Positions 44,228 to 54,430 are shown, numbered from the stretch's first letter. The stretch is DNA of 64,000 bases from an uncultured Acidimicrobiaceae bacterium (GCA_947259095.1 CAMYLA010000022.1:62001-126000); one strand, 5' to 3'. Translations and numbers: made by a program. Notes: generated by a model not told the origin, from the letters alone.

Positions 44228-45178
44228 TCAGCTGCGACGGATTCGAGGGTCGATCCAGCCGTAGGTCACGTCGACCGCAATGTTGACGAACACGAAGATG
44301 CCCCCGTAGAGCACTGCGGCGGCTTGTATGACCGGGTAGTCACGTTGTTCGACGGCTCGGAAGACCATGCTGCCGATACCCGGGAGGTTGAAGATGCTCT
44401 CCAGGATCACGGTGCCGCCGAGCAGCGCCCCGAACTGGAGGCCGATCAGGGTGATGATCGGCACCATCGAGTTCCGCAGCGCATGCTTGAAGTTGATTCT
44501 CGACTCACCGGCCCCCTTGGATCGTACGGTCCGGATGTAGTCGGCGCCGAGCACTTCCAGCATCGATGAGCGGGTCATACGGGAGATGGCCGCCGCCACC
44601 CCCAACCCCAGGGCCAGCGACGGCATGGCCATCTGCTGGAGGTTGACCCACAGGTCTTCGCTCGGCCGCTTGTAGCCCAGGGGCGCCACCCAGTTGAACC
44701 ACAACGACATGAAGGTGATCATCAGCAGGGCCAGGAAGAAGTTGGGTATCGACAGGCCGATCACCGAACCGACCCGGAGGAAGTTGTCGGTGGCCGACGA
44801 TCTGTTGATGGCCGAGCCAACGCCGGCCAGTATGCCAAGTGTTATGGCAACGAAGATCGCCAGCATCGCCAGCTCGAAAGTGACCGGGAACCGCTGACCG
44901 ATCATCTCGCTTACCGGCCGCCGCTCCCACAACGACTCCCCGAAGTCGCCTTGCACCACCCCGCCGAGCCAGGTTGCGTACTGGGACAGGGCCGGCTCGT
45001 CCAGGCCGAGCTGGGCCTCGATCTCGGCCATCCGCTCGGGGGTGACAGAACCGGCGTCTGCCAGCTGCAATCGGACCACGTCGCCCGGTACCAGCCGCAT
45101 CACGAAGAACAGCACGGTGCTGAGCAGGAACAGCACCAGGATGCCAGACAGCACCCGACGGACGATGTACTCCAACAT
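44228..45178 (-). CDS. Peptide ABC-transporter permease (DppB/OppB type)
   Basis: The 316-residue polytopic permease starts [36 protein letters not shown], the hallmark of the DppB/OppB N-terminus. It has six or so membrane segments and the EAA loop LGADYIRTVRSKGAGESRINFKHALRNSMVPIITL. It forms the other half of the channel with the DppC-type protein. It overlaps the ATP-binding subunit gene by 1 bp (stop and start meet at 45178), so translation is coupled. Confidence 0.93.
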   Translation of the reverse strand: MLEYIVRRVLSGILVLFLLSTVLFFVMRLVPGDVVRLQLADAGSVTPERMAEIEAQLGLDEPALSQYATWLGGVVQGDFGESLWERRPVSEMIGQRFPVTFELAMLAIFVAITLGILAGVGSAINRSSATDNFLRVGSVIGLSIPNFFLALLMITFMSLWFNWVAPLGYKRPSEDLWVNLQQMAMPSLALGLGVAAAISRMTRSSMLEVLGADYIRTVRSKGAGESRINFKHALRNSMVPIITLIGLQFGALLGGTVILESIFNLPGIGSMVFRAVEQRDYPVIQAAAVLYGGIFVFVNIAVDVTYGWIDPRIRRS

Positions 45179-46203
45179 CAGCCGCTCCCGTTCAGCGAGT
45201 CGGGTGCCGCCGACCAGTCCGGGTGGTCGTCGGCGAAGCAGGGGCAGGCCTGGGCGACGTGGCCGGGGCCGAACTCCTCCAGCACCGGATCAACCGTCGA
45301 GCACTGCTCGGTGGCGAACGGACAGCGGGTGTGGAATCGGCAACCAGATGGGGGGTTGGATGGCGACGGGACGTCGCCCTCGAGGTGGATCCGGTTGCCG
45401 GAGCGGGCCTCGTCGGGGTCGAGGCTGGGAACCGAGGACAGCAAGGCCTTGGTGTAAGGATGCACCGGGTCGTTGAAGAGCTGCTCGGTGGCCCCGTACT
45501 CCACCATCTCGCCAAGGTACATGACCGCCACCTGGTCGGCGATGTAGCGGACGACGTTCAGGTCGTGGGTGATGAACAGGTAGGTCAGGCCAAGCTCGCC
45601 CTGGAGGTCCTTGAGCAGGTTGAGGATCTGGGCCTGGATCGACACGTCGAGCGCCGAAACCGCCTCGTCGCAGACGATCAGCTCCGGGTCGGTGGCCAGG
45701 GCCCTGGCGATGCCGATCCGCTGTCTCTGACCGCCGGAGAACTGGTGGGGGTATTTCCGCAGGTCGTCCCGGGAGAGCCCGACCTGCTCCAGGAGGTCCG
45801 CCACCCGTTCCATCTTCTGTTCGCCGGAGGCCATCCCATGGATTTCCAGCCCTTCCCCGACGATGTCGGCGGTCGACATGCGGGGGTCGAGGGAGCTGTA
45901 CGGGTCCTGGAAGATCACCTGCATCCGCTGCCGCAACGCCCGGAGCTCGGCGCTGGAGACCCCGGCCAGGTCCTGGCCCTCGAACCGGACCGTTCCCCCG
46001 GTCGGTTCCAGCAGCCGGAGTACGCACCGACCGGTGGTGGTCTTGCCACAACCCGATTCGCCGACCAGGGCCAGCGTGCTGCCCTTCTCGATCGAGAAGC
46101 TGAGCCCGTCGACGGCCCGGACGTGGCCGACCGTGCGCTGCAGCAGCCCCTTCTTGATCGGGAAGTGCATCACCAGATCCTCGACCTCGATCACCGCCGA
46201 CAT
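45178..46203 (-). CDS. Peptide ABC-transporter ATPase (OppF/DppF type)
   Basis: The 341-residue ATPase has Walker [14 protein letters not shown]-loop [12 protein letters not shown], signature [15 protein letters not shown], Walker [13 protein letters not shown] and switch His ITHDLNVV, followed by the C-terminal oligopeptide-ABC extension [20 protein letters not shown] with Cys residues that bind Fe-S or metal in some homologues. ATG 46203 is chosen; upstream in-frame sequence has no homology. It works with the OppD-type ATPase as a heterodimer. Confidence 0.94.
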   Translation of the reverse strand: MSAVIEVEDLVMHFPIKKGLLQRTVGHVRAVDGLSFSIEKGSTLALVGESGCGKTTTGRCVLRLLEPTGGTVRFEGQDLAGVSSAELRALRQRMQVIFQDPYSSLDPRMSTADIVGEGLEIHGMASGEQKMERVADLLEQVGLSRDDLRKYPHQFSGGQRQRIGIARALATDPELIVCDEAVSALDVSIQAQILNLLKDLQGELGLTYLFITHDLNVVRYIADQVAVMYLGEMVEYGATEQLFNDPVHPYTKALLSSVPSLDPDEARSGNRIHLEGDVPSPSNPPSGCRFHTRCPFATEQCSTVDPVLEEFGPGHVAQACPCFADDHPDWSAAPDSLNGSG

Positions 46204-46222
46204 CAGCCTGCTCCCGTCGATC

Positions 46223-47260
46223 TCATCGAAGTGCGCCGTAGGCCGGTTCCGGTTCCCGGAGCCAGCATCGGCTGTAGCGACGCTCCGAGAGCTCGAAGAG
46301 GTCGGGCTGGGCCTCGGAGCAGCGCTCGACGGCATGGGCACATCGGGGTGCGAACCGGCAACCCTCGGGCATGTCGAACAGTGATGGGACGACCCCCTCG
46401 ATCGGGGTGAGCCGATCTCCCGATCCGGCCACCGTTCCCGGCATGGAGGACAGCAGGGCCTCGGTGTAGGGGTGCTGTGGTTCCTTGAGCACCTGTCGGA
46501 CCGTGCCCTGCTCGACCACATTGCCGGCGTACATGACCACCACCCGCTCGGCGATCTCGGCCACGACGCCGAGATCGTGGGTGACGAACAGGATCGCCGT
46601 TCCGGTTTCGTCCTGGAGCAATCTGAGCAGATCGAGGATCTGGGCCTGCACGGTCACGTCGAGCGCGGTGGTCGGTTCGTCGGCGATCACCAACCGAGGG
46701 CTGAGGGCCAAGGCCATGGCGATCATCACCCGTTGTCGTTGGCCGCCGGAGAGCTGGTGCTGGTAGCTGCCAAGCCTCGACTCCGGGTCCGGCATCTTGA
46801 CCATACGAAGCAGTTCCAGCGCCCGTTCCTTGGCCGCCCCCTTGTCGATCGTGCCGTGGATGGTAATGGCTTCGACGAGCTGGTTCTCCACCGTGTAGAC
46901 CGGGTCGAGGCAGGTTGCCGGGTCCTGGAAGATCATCGAGATGTCCTTGCCCCGAACGTTGCGCATCTCCCGTTCCGACAGCGCCGTCAGGTCCGTGCCG
47001 TTGAACAGGATCGAGCCGTCGACGATCTGGCCGGTGGACTCCAGCAGCTGGAGGATGGAAAGTGCGGTCACGCTCTTGCCGGAGCCGGACTCGCCGACCA
47101 GGGCCACTGTCTCGCCCTCGTCGATTCGAAAGGTCACACCACTGATGGCCTCGACCGCTCCCAGCCGGGTGTCGAAACGAGTCTTCAGACCGTCGACGAG
47201 TAGCACGGCTTCGTGCTGTGGTGGTGGCACGATGTTCTTCCCCCGATTTCCCCTGGCCAT
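46223..47260 (-). CDS. Peptide ABC-transporter ATPase (OppD/DppD type)
   Basis: The 345-residue ATPase has Walker [26 protein letters not shown], signature [17 protein letters not shown], Walker [14 protein letters not shown] and switch His THDLGVVA. The C-terminal extension ([22 protein letters not shown]) carries the Cys motif. It is the first gene of the five-gene operon; ATG 47260 follows a weak site. It is divergent from the CoA-transferase gene, sharing the promoter region. Confidence 0.94.
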   Translation of the reverse strand: MARGNRGKNIVPPPQHEAVLLVDGLKTRFDTRLGAVEAISGVTFRIDEGETVALVGESGSGKSVTALSILQLLESTGQIVDGSILFNGTDLTALSEREMRNVRGKDISMIFQDPATCLDPVYTVENQLVEAITIHGTIDKGAAKERALELLRMVKMPDPESRLGSYQHQLSGGQRQRVMIAMALALSPRLVIADEPTTALDVTVQAQILDLLRLLQDETGTAILFVTHDLGVVAEIAERVVVMYAGNVVEQGTVRQVLKEPQHPYTEALLSSMPGTVAGSGDRLTPIEGVVPSLFDMPEGCRFAPRCAHAVERCSEAQPDLFELSERRYSRCWLREPEPAYGALR

Positions 47261-47420
47261 TTTGCGGCTTCGACTCAAGCTAGCAACATCACAACAGGTG
47301 TGCCAGCCGCCACACCGGCCCGAGGTCGGGGAGGCGGCGGTGGGTCTTGCGGCCGGACGGCTCCACATTTTCGACCGGGTCAGGGTGGACTAGCGTCGGG
47401 AGCCGAACAAGGGGGAAGTG

Positions 47421-49823
47421 ATGCTTGGTCCGTACCGGGTGCTCGATTTGACCGACAAGCGGGGCTGGTTCGCCGGGTTTCTCCTGGCCCAGCTGGGGGC
47501 CGATGTGGTCCTGGTCGAACCGGAAGGCGGCTGGGATCGCAGCCATGTCCATCGGGCCTACAACCGCGGCAAGCGGTCGATCGTCGCTCGGGACGAGGCC
47601 GAACTGGCCGATCTCGCCGCCGCTGCCGACGTCGTGTTTCACAACGATGGCTTTTCGCTGCCGGTGGACCTGGGGGCGATGCGGGCCGCCAACGACCAGC
47701 TCATCACCGTGCACATCACCCCGTGGGGCGAGAGCGGCCCGAAGGCCGGGTGGCGAGCGAGCGACCTGACCCTGTTCGCGTCCAGCGGTCAGCTGGCCGT
47801 CACCGGGGACAACGACCGGCCACCGGTTCGCATCAGCATCCCCCAGGCATGGCTCCACGGCGCCTCCCAGGCCGCAGTGGCGGCGTTGGTTGCGCTCGAA
47901 CACCGGGCCAGGATCGGATCGGGCCAGCACGTCGATCTCTCGGTCCAGCAGGCGGTCTGCGAGACCGCCCTCTCCGCCATCCTGTACGCCCCGGCGGGGC
48001 TCGAGGAGGTCCAACGGGAGGCGGGCGGGGTTCGGGCCGGCGCCTTGGTGCTGCGGACGATCTATCGCTGCAAGGACGGCCATGTGGTGATCACCGTCTC
48101 GTTCGGCCCGATGATCGGCCCCATGTTCGGTCGATTCATGGCGTGGGTCCACGAGGAGGGTTTCTGCGACGAGGCGACCATGAACAAGAACTGGGTCGAC
48201 TTCGCCCTGCAATTGCAGACCGGTGAGGAAACCGTGGAGGAGATCGAACGGGTGATGGACCTGATCGGCCGGTTCGCCCTGACCAAGACCAAGGCCGAGA
48301 TACAGGAGCGGGGTCTGCGGGACTCCTTACTGGTCTGCCCGATCAACAACCTGCGCGACGTGCTGGAAAGCCCGCAGTTGGCCGACCGCAACTTCTGGGA
48401 AGAGATCGACGGTCTGCGATACCCGGGCCGCCTGGTGCTGGCATCGGGGTCGCCGCTGCCAGCACTTCGCCTGTCCCCCGACGTCGATCAGGACCGGGCC
48501 GAGCTGATCGGGCCGGACAACCGCAGGATGGCAGGGGCCTCCTCCACGCCGGTCCGACCGGCCGGCGACATGGCCGATGACATGGCCGATGACATGGCCG
48601 ATGACATGGCCGATGACATGGCCGGCGACAAGCCGTTGGCCGGGCTCAAGGTCGTCGATCTGGCATGGGTTGCGGCGGCACCGTTGGCGACGAAGATCCT
48701 GGCCCACTGGGGAGCGACCGTGATCAGGATCGAGAGCCAGAACCGGCCCTGCCTGCTACGTGGGGCGCTGGGACACCGCGACGACATCGCCGACCAGGAG
48801 AACGCCATCGCCTGGCACTCCACCAACGCCAACAAGCGGACCATCGCCCTCGATCTGTCAAAGCCCGAGGCCCGGGAGGTGGTCCGGGACCTGGTGGCCT
48901 GGGGCGATGTGGTCACCGAGTCGTTCACTCCGGGCACGATGGCCGGGTGGGGCCTGGGCTACGAGGACCTCCGGGAGGTCAGCCCCGACATCATCATGTT
49001 GTCCAGCTGTGTGATGGGCCAGACCGGCCCGTTCAAGGACTTCGCCGGGTTCGGTAACATGGCGGCGTCGGTGGCCGGGTTCTTCGACATCACCGGCTGG
49101 CCCGATCGTGGCCCGGCCGGTCCGTACCTGGCCTACACCGACTACTGCGCACCCCGGTTCACCGCCTGTGCCATCCTGGCCGCGGTCGATCACCGCCGCC
49201 GGACCGGGCAGGGCCAGCACCTCGACTTCTCACAGATGGAGAGCGCCATCCATCTGCTGGCGCCGGCCATGCTGGAGATGCAGGCCGGCGGCGAGATGCG
49301 CTCCCGGCGGGGCAACCAGGACGACGACATGGCCCCCCATGGTGTGTTCGCGGTGGCCGGCGACGACCAGTGGATCGCCATTGCGGTCGAGAACGACCAA
49401 CAGTGGCGGGCGCTGGCCGGCGAGATGCGGCGACCGGACCTGGCCGAGCTCGACGGCGAGCAGCGTATGGCCCGATCGGGCGAACTCGATGGGGTGGTCG
49501 GAGATTGGGTGGTGAAGCAGAACGGGCGGGGCCTGACCCACCGACTCCAGGCCCACGGCATCAACGCCCACCACGTGCAAAACTCGTCGGGCTGCATCGA
49601 CGATCCCCAATTGGCCCACCGACGACACTTCCAGTGGGTGCCCCACGAGGCGATCGGTCGGGCGCTGGTCGACGGTGTGCCCTACACACTGTCGGCGGCC
49701 CACAACGGCTTCGAATGGGCCGGACCGACCTACGGCGAACACTTCATGTACGTGCTGACCGACATCCTGGGCTACGACATGGACCGGATCTCCGAGCTGG
49801 TGGTGGCCGAGGTGCTGGAGTAG
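47421..49823 (+). CDS. Fused double CaiB/BaiF (class III) CoA-transferase
   Basis: The 800-residue protein contains two complete CaiB/BaiF domains (about 1-370 and 400-800). Domain 1 has GPYRVLDLTDKRGWFAGFLLAQLGADVVLVEP and GQHVDLSVQQA; domain 2 has GLKVVDLAWVAAAPLATKILAHWGATVIRIES and GQHLDFSQMES, where the Asp is the usual catalytic residue (formyl-CoA transferase Asp169 equivalent). Class III transferases normally form interlocked homodimers of about 400-residue chains, so this fusion would make a pseudo-dimer in one chain. The two halves are joined by a repeated MADD linker. ATG 47421 follows GGGGGA. Substrate unknown; donor and acceptor are probably acyl-CoA and acid. Confidence 0.88.
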   Translation: MLGPYRVLDLTDKRGWFAGFLLAQLGADVVLVEPEGGWDRSHVHRAYNRGKRSIVARDEAELADLAAAADVVFHNDGFSLPVDLGAMRAANDQLITVHITPWGESGPKAGWRASDLTLFASSGQLAVTGDNDRPPVRISIPQAWLHGASQAAVAALVALEHRARIGSGQHVDLSVQQAVCETALSAILYAPAGLEEVQREAGGVRAGALVLRTIYRCKDGHVVITVSFGPMIGPMFGRFMAWVHEEGFCDEATMNKNWVDFALQLQTGEETVEEIERVMDLIGRFALTKTKAEIQERGLRDSLLVCPINNLRDVLESPQLADRNFWEEIDGLRYPGRLVLASGSPLPALRLSPDVDQDRAELIGPDNRRMAGASSTPVRPAGDMADDMADDMADDMADDMAGDKPLAGLKVVDLAWVAAAPLATKILAHWGATVIRIESQNRPCLLRGALGHRDDIADQENAIAWHSTNANKRTIALDLSKPEAREVVRDLVAWGDVVTESFTPGTMAGWGLGYEDLREVSPDIIMLSSCVMGQTGPFKDFAGFGNMAASVAGFFDITGWPDRGPAGPYLAYTDYCAPRFTACAILAAVDHRRRTGQGQHLDFSQMESAIHLLAPAMLEMQAGGEMRSRRGNQDDDMAPHGVFAVAGDDQWIAIAVENDQQWRALAGEMRRPDLAELDGEQRMARSGELDGVVGDWVVKQNGRGLTHRLQAHGINAHHVQNSSGCIDDPQLAHRRHFQWVPHEAIGRALVDGVPYTLSAAHNGFEWAGPTYGEHFMYVLTDILGYDMDRISELVVAEVLE
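48567..48626 (+). repeat. Five 12-bp tandem repeats in the CoA-transferase linker
   Basis: Five in-frame copies of a 12-bp unit encode repeated DMAD (the last copy reads DMAG) between the two transferase domains. Copy number could easily vary by slippage without changing frame. Confidence 0.95.
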
Positions 49824-49877
49824 GGGACCGGCCGGCGGGATTGGGTGGTGGCTGACAGACCACTAGGTTTGAGCGCC

Positions 49878-50396
49878 ATGGCAATCTACGCACTCGGTGG
49901 CGATGAGCCGAAGATCCATCCGACGGCCTTTGTTCACCCCCAGGCCACGATCATCGGCATGGTGGAGATCGGCGCCGAGTCATCGATTTGGCCCTCCGCG
50001 GTCCTCCGGGGCGACCACGGGTTCATCAGGGTCGGCAGCCGGACGTCGATCCAGGACGGCAGCGTGCTCCACGTGACCGCCGAGCACGAGACCATCGTCG
50101 GCGACGGGTCGGTCATCGGCCACCTGGTGCATCTCGAGGGCTGCGTGATCGAGAGCGGGGCACTGGTGGGCAACGCCTCGGTGGTCCTCCACCGGGCCAT
50201 CGTGCGAACCGGGGCCGTCGTCGGTTCCAATGCGGTTGTCACCAACGACACCGAGGTCCCGTCCGGGGCGTTGGCGCTCGGGATTCCGGCCAAGATCCGC
50301 CCCGACGGGGCCAAGCCGGAGATGATCGCCGACGCAGTCGAGAAATATGTGCAGCGGGCCGCCCAGTACCGTTCACAGCTCCGTCGCCTGGACTAG
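49878..50396 (+). CDS. Gamma-class carbonic anhydrase-like protein
   Basis: The 172-residue left-handed beta-helix protein has hexapeptide repeats (for example IGMVEIGAESSIWPSAVLRGD and VGNASVVLHRAIVRTGAVVGSNAVVTNDTEVPSGALALGIPAK). The zinc-site His residues lie in LHVTAEHETIVGDGSVIGHLVHLEGC. Members bind zinc or iron at the trimer interface and hydrate CO2, but many are inactive acetyltransferase-like proteins. ATG 49878 is within GCCATGGC. It is followed 60 bp later by the SufB-like gene, a pairing whose meaning I do not know. Confidence 0.9.
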   Translation: MAIYALGGDEPKIHPTAFVHPQATIIGMVEIGAESSIWPSAVLRGDHGFIRVGSRTSIQDGSVLHVTAEHETIVGDGSVIGHLVHLEGCVIESGALVGNASVVLHRAIVRTGAVVGSNAVVTNDTEVPSGALALGIPAKIRPDGAKPEMIADAVEKYVQRAAQYRSQLRRLD

Positions 50397-50456
50397 CAGG
50401 GTGCCCCACCGGTTCGGATACCGGCAGCAGCCGGCACCGCGGTTGTTACCATCGCG

Positions 50457-51887
50457 ATGGTGGAAGCACGCCGACCAGCCAGAGACGACGGCGGCACCGA
50501 ACCCGGGCCGGGCCTCGACGAATCGTTGATCCGGGAGATCTCCGGGCTCCGGGCCGAGCCCGAGTGGATGCTCGACATCCGACTGGCGGCCCGCCTTCGT
50601 TTCGAGCAGGCGCCGATGCCGGCGTGGATCGTCGACGCTCCCGAGATCGACCTCGACGACATCTGCGCCTCGATCGAGCCGCTCGACGATCGGGTCTGGA
50701 TCCGGGCCGGGCTCCCGGAGCGGTCGGCGGCCGACACCGACCGTGCCACCGTCGCCGGACCTGTCGCCGGCACCGACGCCGGACGGGAATCGGGCATGGC
50801 CCTGGCCCCGGCGGGGGTGATGGCCGGCCACGAGGCCGAGGAGGCGTTCCACCGCAACCGCCGAGCGCTGGCCCGCCGGGGTGTCGTGTTCACCGACCTG
50901 GGCACTGCGCTGCGGCAGGAGCCGGAACTGATCGAGCCCCATTTCGCCCGAATCGCTTCCCTGGAGGACAGATTCGCCGCCCTCAACACTGCGGTCTGGT
51001 CCGGTGGCTGGTTCATCCATGTGCCGGCCGGCGTCGAGATCGACGTCCCGCTGCAGGCCTACTCCCGGATCAACGCCGCCACCGTCGATCGGTTCGAGCG
51101 GACCCTGATCGTGGCCGAGGCCGGTTCCCGGGTCCACTACATCGACGGGTGCTCGGCCCCGGTCTACAGCGCCGAGCCGCTCCACTCGGCGGTGGTGGAG
51201 ATCGTGGTCGAGCCCGGCGCCGACGTGACCCACACCACGATCCAGAACTGGTCCGACAATGTCGTCAATCCGGTCACCAAGGCGGCAACGGTCCAAGCGG
51301 GAGGCCGCCTGGCATTGATCGATGGCAACATCGGGTCCCGGCTCACCGTGGCCCATCCCGCGATTCGCCTGGTCGGCCCGGGAGCCGCCGGGACCGTGTA
51401 TGCCGTGGCCATTGCCGGCCGCGGCCAGCACCACGACATCGGGGCCGACGTGGCCCACCTCACAGGCGACACCAACTCCAGCGTCATCTCGAAGTCGATC
51501 TCGACCGATGGCGGCCGCATCACCGGCCGCCATCGGGTCCGGGTGGTGGACGACGCTCCTGGCTGTCGAAGCCAGGTCCGGTCCGACGCCCTCATACTCG
51601 ACGAAGGCCCGGTAACGGTCGAGCCGGGGGCCGACGACTGGGTCTCGCACGGCGAACCGTCCATCGAGGTCGGCACCTCCGATGCCCGGATCGACCACGG
51701 CGCAACCGCATCGGCGATTGACCCGGGCCAGCTGTTCTACCTCATGAGCCGCGGTCTGTCACGGGAGCAGGCGGTGGCCCTGGTGGTCAACGGCTTCATC
51801 GAGCCGGTCACCGGCAAACTGCCGATGGAGTATGCGGTCGAGTGGAGCCGCCTCATCGAACTGCAGCTGGAGGGTGCGGTCGGCTGA
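50457..51887 (+). CDS. SufB-like Fe-S scaffold with altered active-site residues
   Basis: The 476-residue protein aligns along the whole SufB core: GVVFTDLGTALRQEPELI, FAALNTAVWSGGWFIHVPAGV, HYIDGCSAPVYSAEPLHSAVVEI, IQNWSDNVVNPVTKAA, GRGQHHDIGADVAHL and DPGQLFYLMSRGLSREQAVALVVNGF. The N-terminal 160 residues are divergent. Two positions important in E. coli SufB differ: the NVKCDALL-type Cys (Cys405) is Ser (QVRSDALIL) and the Glu of GHEATVSK (Glu434) is Gly (DHGATAS); the neighbouring His is kept. SufD is not in the window. It may be a paralog or a scaffold using another chemistry. The sufC-sufS-sufU cluster is 9 kb away on the other strand. Confidence 0.85.
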   Translation: MVEARRPARDDGGTEPGPGLDESLIREISGLRAEPEWMLDIRLAARLRFEQAPMPAWIVDAPEIDLDDICASIEPLDDRVWIRAGLPERSAADTDRATVAGPVAGTDAGRESGMALAPAGVMAGHEAEEAFHRNRRALARRGVVFTDLGTALRQEPELIEPHFARIASLEDRFAALNTAVWSGGWFIHVPAGVEIDVPLQAYSRINAATVDRFERTLIVAEAGSRVHYIDGCSAPVYSAEPLHSAVVEIVVEPGADVTHTTIQNWSDNVVNPVTKAATVQAGGRLALIDGNIGSRLTVAHPAIRLVGPGAAGTVYAVAIAGRGQHHDIGADVAHLTGDTNSSVISKSISTDGGRITGRHRVRVVDDAPGCRSQVRSDALILDEGPVTVEPGADDWVSHGEPSIEVGTSDARIDHGATASAIDPGQLFYLMSRGLSREQAVALVVNGFIEPVTGKLPMEYAVEWSRLIELQLEGAVG

Positions 51888-51933
51888 CGCCCGTCCGGTC
51901 CCGCGTCGAGGACCACCGTCGCCAGGCGGTGCC

Positions 51934-52656
51934 TCACCAGGGGTGGTCCTGGCCGTCCCAGCGGATGAACCGACCGGAGTCGGCCAGGGTCAAGCCGGCC
52001 ACGGTTTCGTGGATGGCGGCCGCCGACTGTTCCGGCGTGAGAGATGCGCTCGGGCCGCCCATGTCGGTACTGACCCAACCGGGGTGGATCATGACCACGG
52101 CAATCCCCTCCGGTCGTAGGGCCTGGGCCGTTTTGACGCTGAGCATGTTGAGCGCAGCCTTCGAAACGCAGTAGGCGGTGTCACTGCCGATCGACGCTGC
52201 GACCTCCATCGATCCGAGCTGTGACGACACGTTGAGCACCAGCGGGGAACGGCCCCGTCTGAGCAGGTCGCGGGCCTGCCTGGTGACGACCATGGGGCCG
52301 GTGGCGTTGATCACGCTGACCCCGGTGAAGGCGGCGGCATCGAGATCGAACGGACCCCGAGCGGCGTCGACCCCGGCGAAGGCCCTGGCGTCGACACCGG
52401 CGCAGTTGACCAGCAGATCCAAGCCGTCGACACCGGCGGCCAGCCGGGCCATCCCACCGACGATGCTCGATTCGTCGGCCAGGTCCATTGCCACCACGCC
52501 GGCCGGCGCCAGCCCCTCCAGCCGCTCGGTCCGCCCGGGGCGGCCGGCGCCCCACACCACGTGCCCGGATGCGATGAACCGCCGCGTCAATTCGTAGCCG
52601 AGACCGCGGTTGGCCCCGGTGATGAACACCCGTTTCCGCTCCTCAACCTGTGCCAT
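51934..52656 (-). CDS. Short-chain dehydrogenase/reductase
   Basis: The 240-residue SDR has the NAD(P) motif TGANRGLGYELTRRF and the catalytic YxxxK (AYCVSKAALNML) with Ser in NVSSQLGS. The NAG-equivalent is LVNCAGV. The region LTPEQSAAAIHETVAGLTLADSGRFIRWDG resembles the C-terminus of YwnB-/CsgA-like SDRs. The substrate is unknown. It is convergent with the SufB-like gene. Confidence 0.87.
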   Translation of the reverse strand: MAQVEERKRVFITGANRGLGYELTRRFIASGHVVWGAGRPGRTERLEGLAPAGVVAMDLADESSIVGGMARLAAGVDGLDLLVNCAGVDARAFAGVDAARGPFDLDAAAFTGVSVINATGPMVVTRQARDLLRRGRSPLVLNVSSQLGSMEVAASIGSDTAYCVSKAALNMLSVKTAQALRPEGIAVVMIHPGWVSTDMGGPSASLTPEQSAAAIHETVAGLTLADSGRFIRWDGQDHPW

Positions 52657-52744
52657 GGGGGGACCCTACCCGACGCGCCGGGGTGGCGATGACAAAAGGG
52701 TTACGGCGGGAACCGGGGTCTCGGCGGTCGCCGTCGAAGCAATC

Positions 52745-54430
52745 ATGACCGTGAGAAACAGCACCTCGAGTTCGACATCGCCGACCTACCTCGTCGTCCT
52801 GGCGGTCGTGGCCTTGTTCGCCGCCGCCTGCGGCGCCGGTGCCGACGACGGAGCCGAGGACGGCGCGACCGATCGGGACAACGAGGCGATGGAGGCCACG
52901 GAAGAGGAAGCCGCCGGCGACGGGTCGGATGCGGTCGCAGCCGGGGAGACCACCACGGCCCAGCGGTCTGTTGCGCCGTCGACCACCGTGGTGGACGGCT
53001 CGACCGTGACACAGGCCGAGGGTGGCTTCTTTGGCCAGGAGCCGTCAACGAACCCCGACCCTGACCCAGACCCAGATGCTGAGTCGGACAACACCTTCCG
53101 GGACTACGGCGTTCGACCCTTCGTGGCCACCGATGCCGACCCGCTTTCCACCTTCGCCCTCGACGTCGACACCGCCAGCTACTCGATCGGTCGCCAATGG
53201 TTGACCTCGGGCGCACTGCCGCCGCCCGATTCGGTCAGGGTGGAGGAGTACCTCAACAGTTTCCGCTACGACCACACCGCCCCCGCCGAGGGGCTCAACG
53301 TCGAGGTCGACGGCGGACCGTCGCCATACGATCCGGACAACGTGATCATCAGGGTCGGGGTCCAGGCCGAACGGGTGTCGAACGCCGAGCGGGCCAACGC
53401 CTCGCTGACCTTCGTCATCGACACCTCGGGTTCGATGGACCGGTCCAACCGACTGGAGCTGGTCAAGACCTCCCTCCGGGGGCTGACCGAGGAGCTCGAA
53501 GCCCGGGACACCGTCTCGATCGTGACCTATGCCGACGATGCCCGGGTCCTGCTCCCGCCGACCGCGGTCCGGGCCGAGGACGAGATCCTCGACGCCATCG
53601 ACCGACTCCGGCCCACCGGGTCCACCAACCTCGAAGCCGGTCTCGAGGCCGGGTACCGGTTGGCCGACGAGTCGTTCCAGCCAGGCGGGATCAACCGGGT
53701 GGTGCTGGCCTCCGACGGCGTGGCCAATGTCGGCCTCACCGACCCCGACGGCCTGGCCGGACTCATCCGCGATGATGCGGACCGCGGTATCCAGCTCGTC
53801 ACCGTCGGTGTCGGCATGGGCAACTTCAACGACGTGGTGATGGAGCAGCTGGCAGACCAGGGCGACGGCTTCTACGCCTACATCAACGACGAGCGGGAGG
53901 CCGAGAAGCTGTTCTCCGACGACCTGGTCTCGACCCTGCTGACGGTGGCCATGGACGGCAAGATCCAGGTTGAGTTCAACTCCGAGGTCGTCGACGAGTA
54001 CCGGCTGATCGGTTTCGAGAACCGCGCCGTCCTCGACAGCGACTTCCGCAACGACGCGGTCGACGCCGGCGAGTTGGGGGCCGGACATCAGACCACCGCC
54101 CTCTACGAGCTGAAGCTCCGGCCCGGCCGCGACGGCGACGATCGGCTCGGCACCGTCCAGCTCCGCTGGGAGGACCCGGAGGAGCGGTCGGTCAGGGAGT
54201 CCCGATTGATCCTCTCCCGCTCGATCGTCGATGATCGATGGAGTGAAACCGACGACGACTTCCGGCTGGCGGTCACCGTGGCCGCCTTCGCCGAACTGCT
54301 TCGGGGAAGTCCCCATACCGGCGACATCAGCCTGACCCAGGTGGCCCAGGAGGCCAACGCCCTCTCGCCGGGGTCGGGCGCCATCGAAGAGCTGGCCCAG
54401 CTGATCGAGGCATCGATCAGGTTGTCATGA
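52745..54430 (+). CDS. VWA-domain lipoprotein (YfbK-like)
   Basis: The 561-residue lipoprotein has a signal and lipobox (VVALFAAACGAG) followed by an acidic linker and Pro/Asp repeats (NPDPDPDPDAES). The N-terminal region FALDVDTASYSIGRQWLTSGALPPPDSVRVEEYLNSF and C-terminal YELKLRP frame a von Willebrand A domain with MIDAS DTSGSM at the metal site (FVIDTSGSMDRSNR), then VVLASDGVANVGLTD. It should be exposed outside the membrane and bind a protein ligand through Mg2+. Start ATG 52745 precedes a typical signal peptide. Confidence 0.9.
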   Translation: MTVRNSTSSSTSPTYLVVLAVVALFAAACGAGADDGAEDGATDRDNEAMEATEEEAAGDGSDAVAAGETTTAQRSVAPSTTVVDGSTVTQAEGGFFGQEPSTNPDPDPDPDAESDNTFRDYGVRPFVATDADPLSTFALDVDTASYSIGRQWLTSGALPPPDSVRVEEYLNSFRYDHTAPAEGLNVEVDGGPSPYDPDNVIIRVGVQAERVSNAERANASLTFVIDTSGSMDRSNRLELVKTSLRGLTEELEARDTVSIVTYADDARVLLPPTAVRAEDEILDAIDRLRPTGSTNLEAGLEAGYRLADESFQPGGINRVVLASDGVANVGLTDPDGLAGLIRDDADRGIQLVTVGVGMGNFNDVVMEQLADQGDGFYAYINDEREAEKLFSDDLVSTLLTVAMDGKIQVEFNSEVVDEYRLIGFENRAVLDSDFRNDAVDAGELGAGHQTTALYELKLRPGRDGDDRLGTVQLRWEDPEERSVRESRLILSRSIVDDRWSETDDDFRLAVTVAAFAELLRGSPHTGDISLTQVAQEANALSPGSGAIEELAQLIEASIRLS

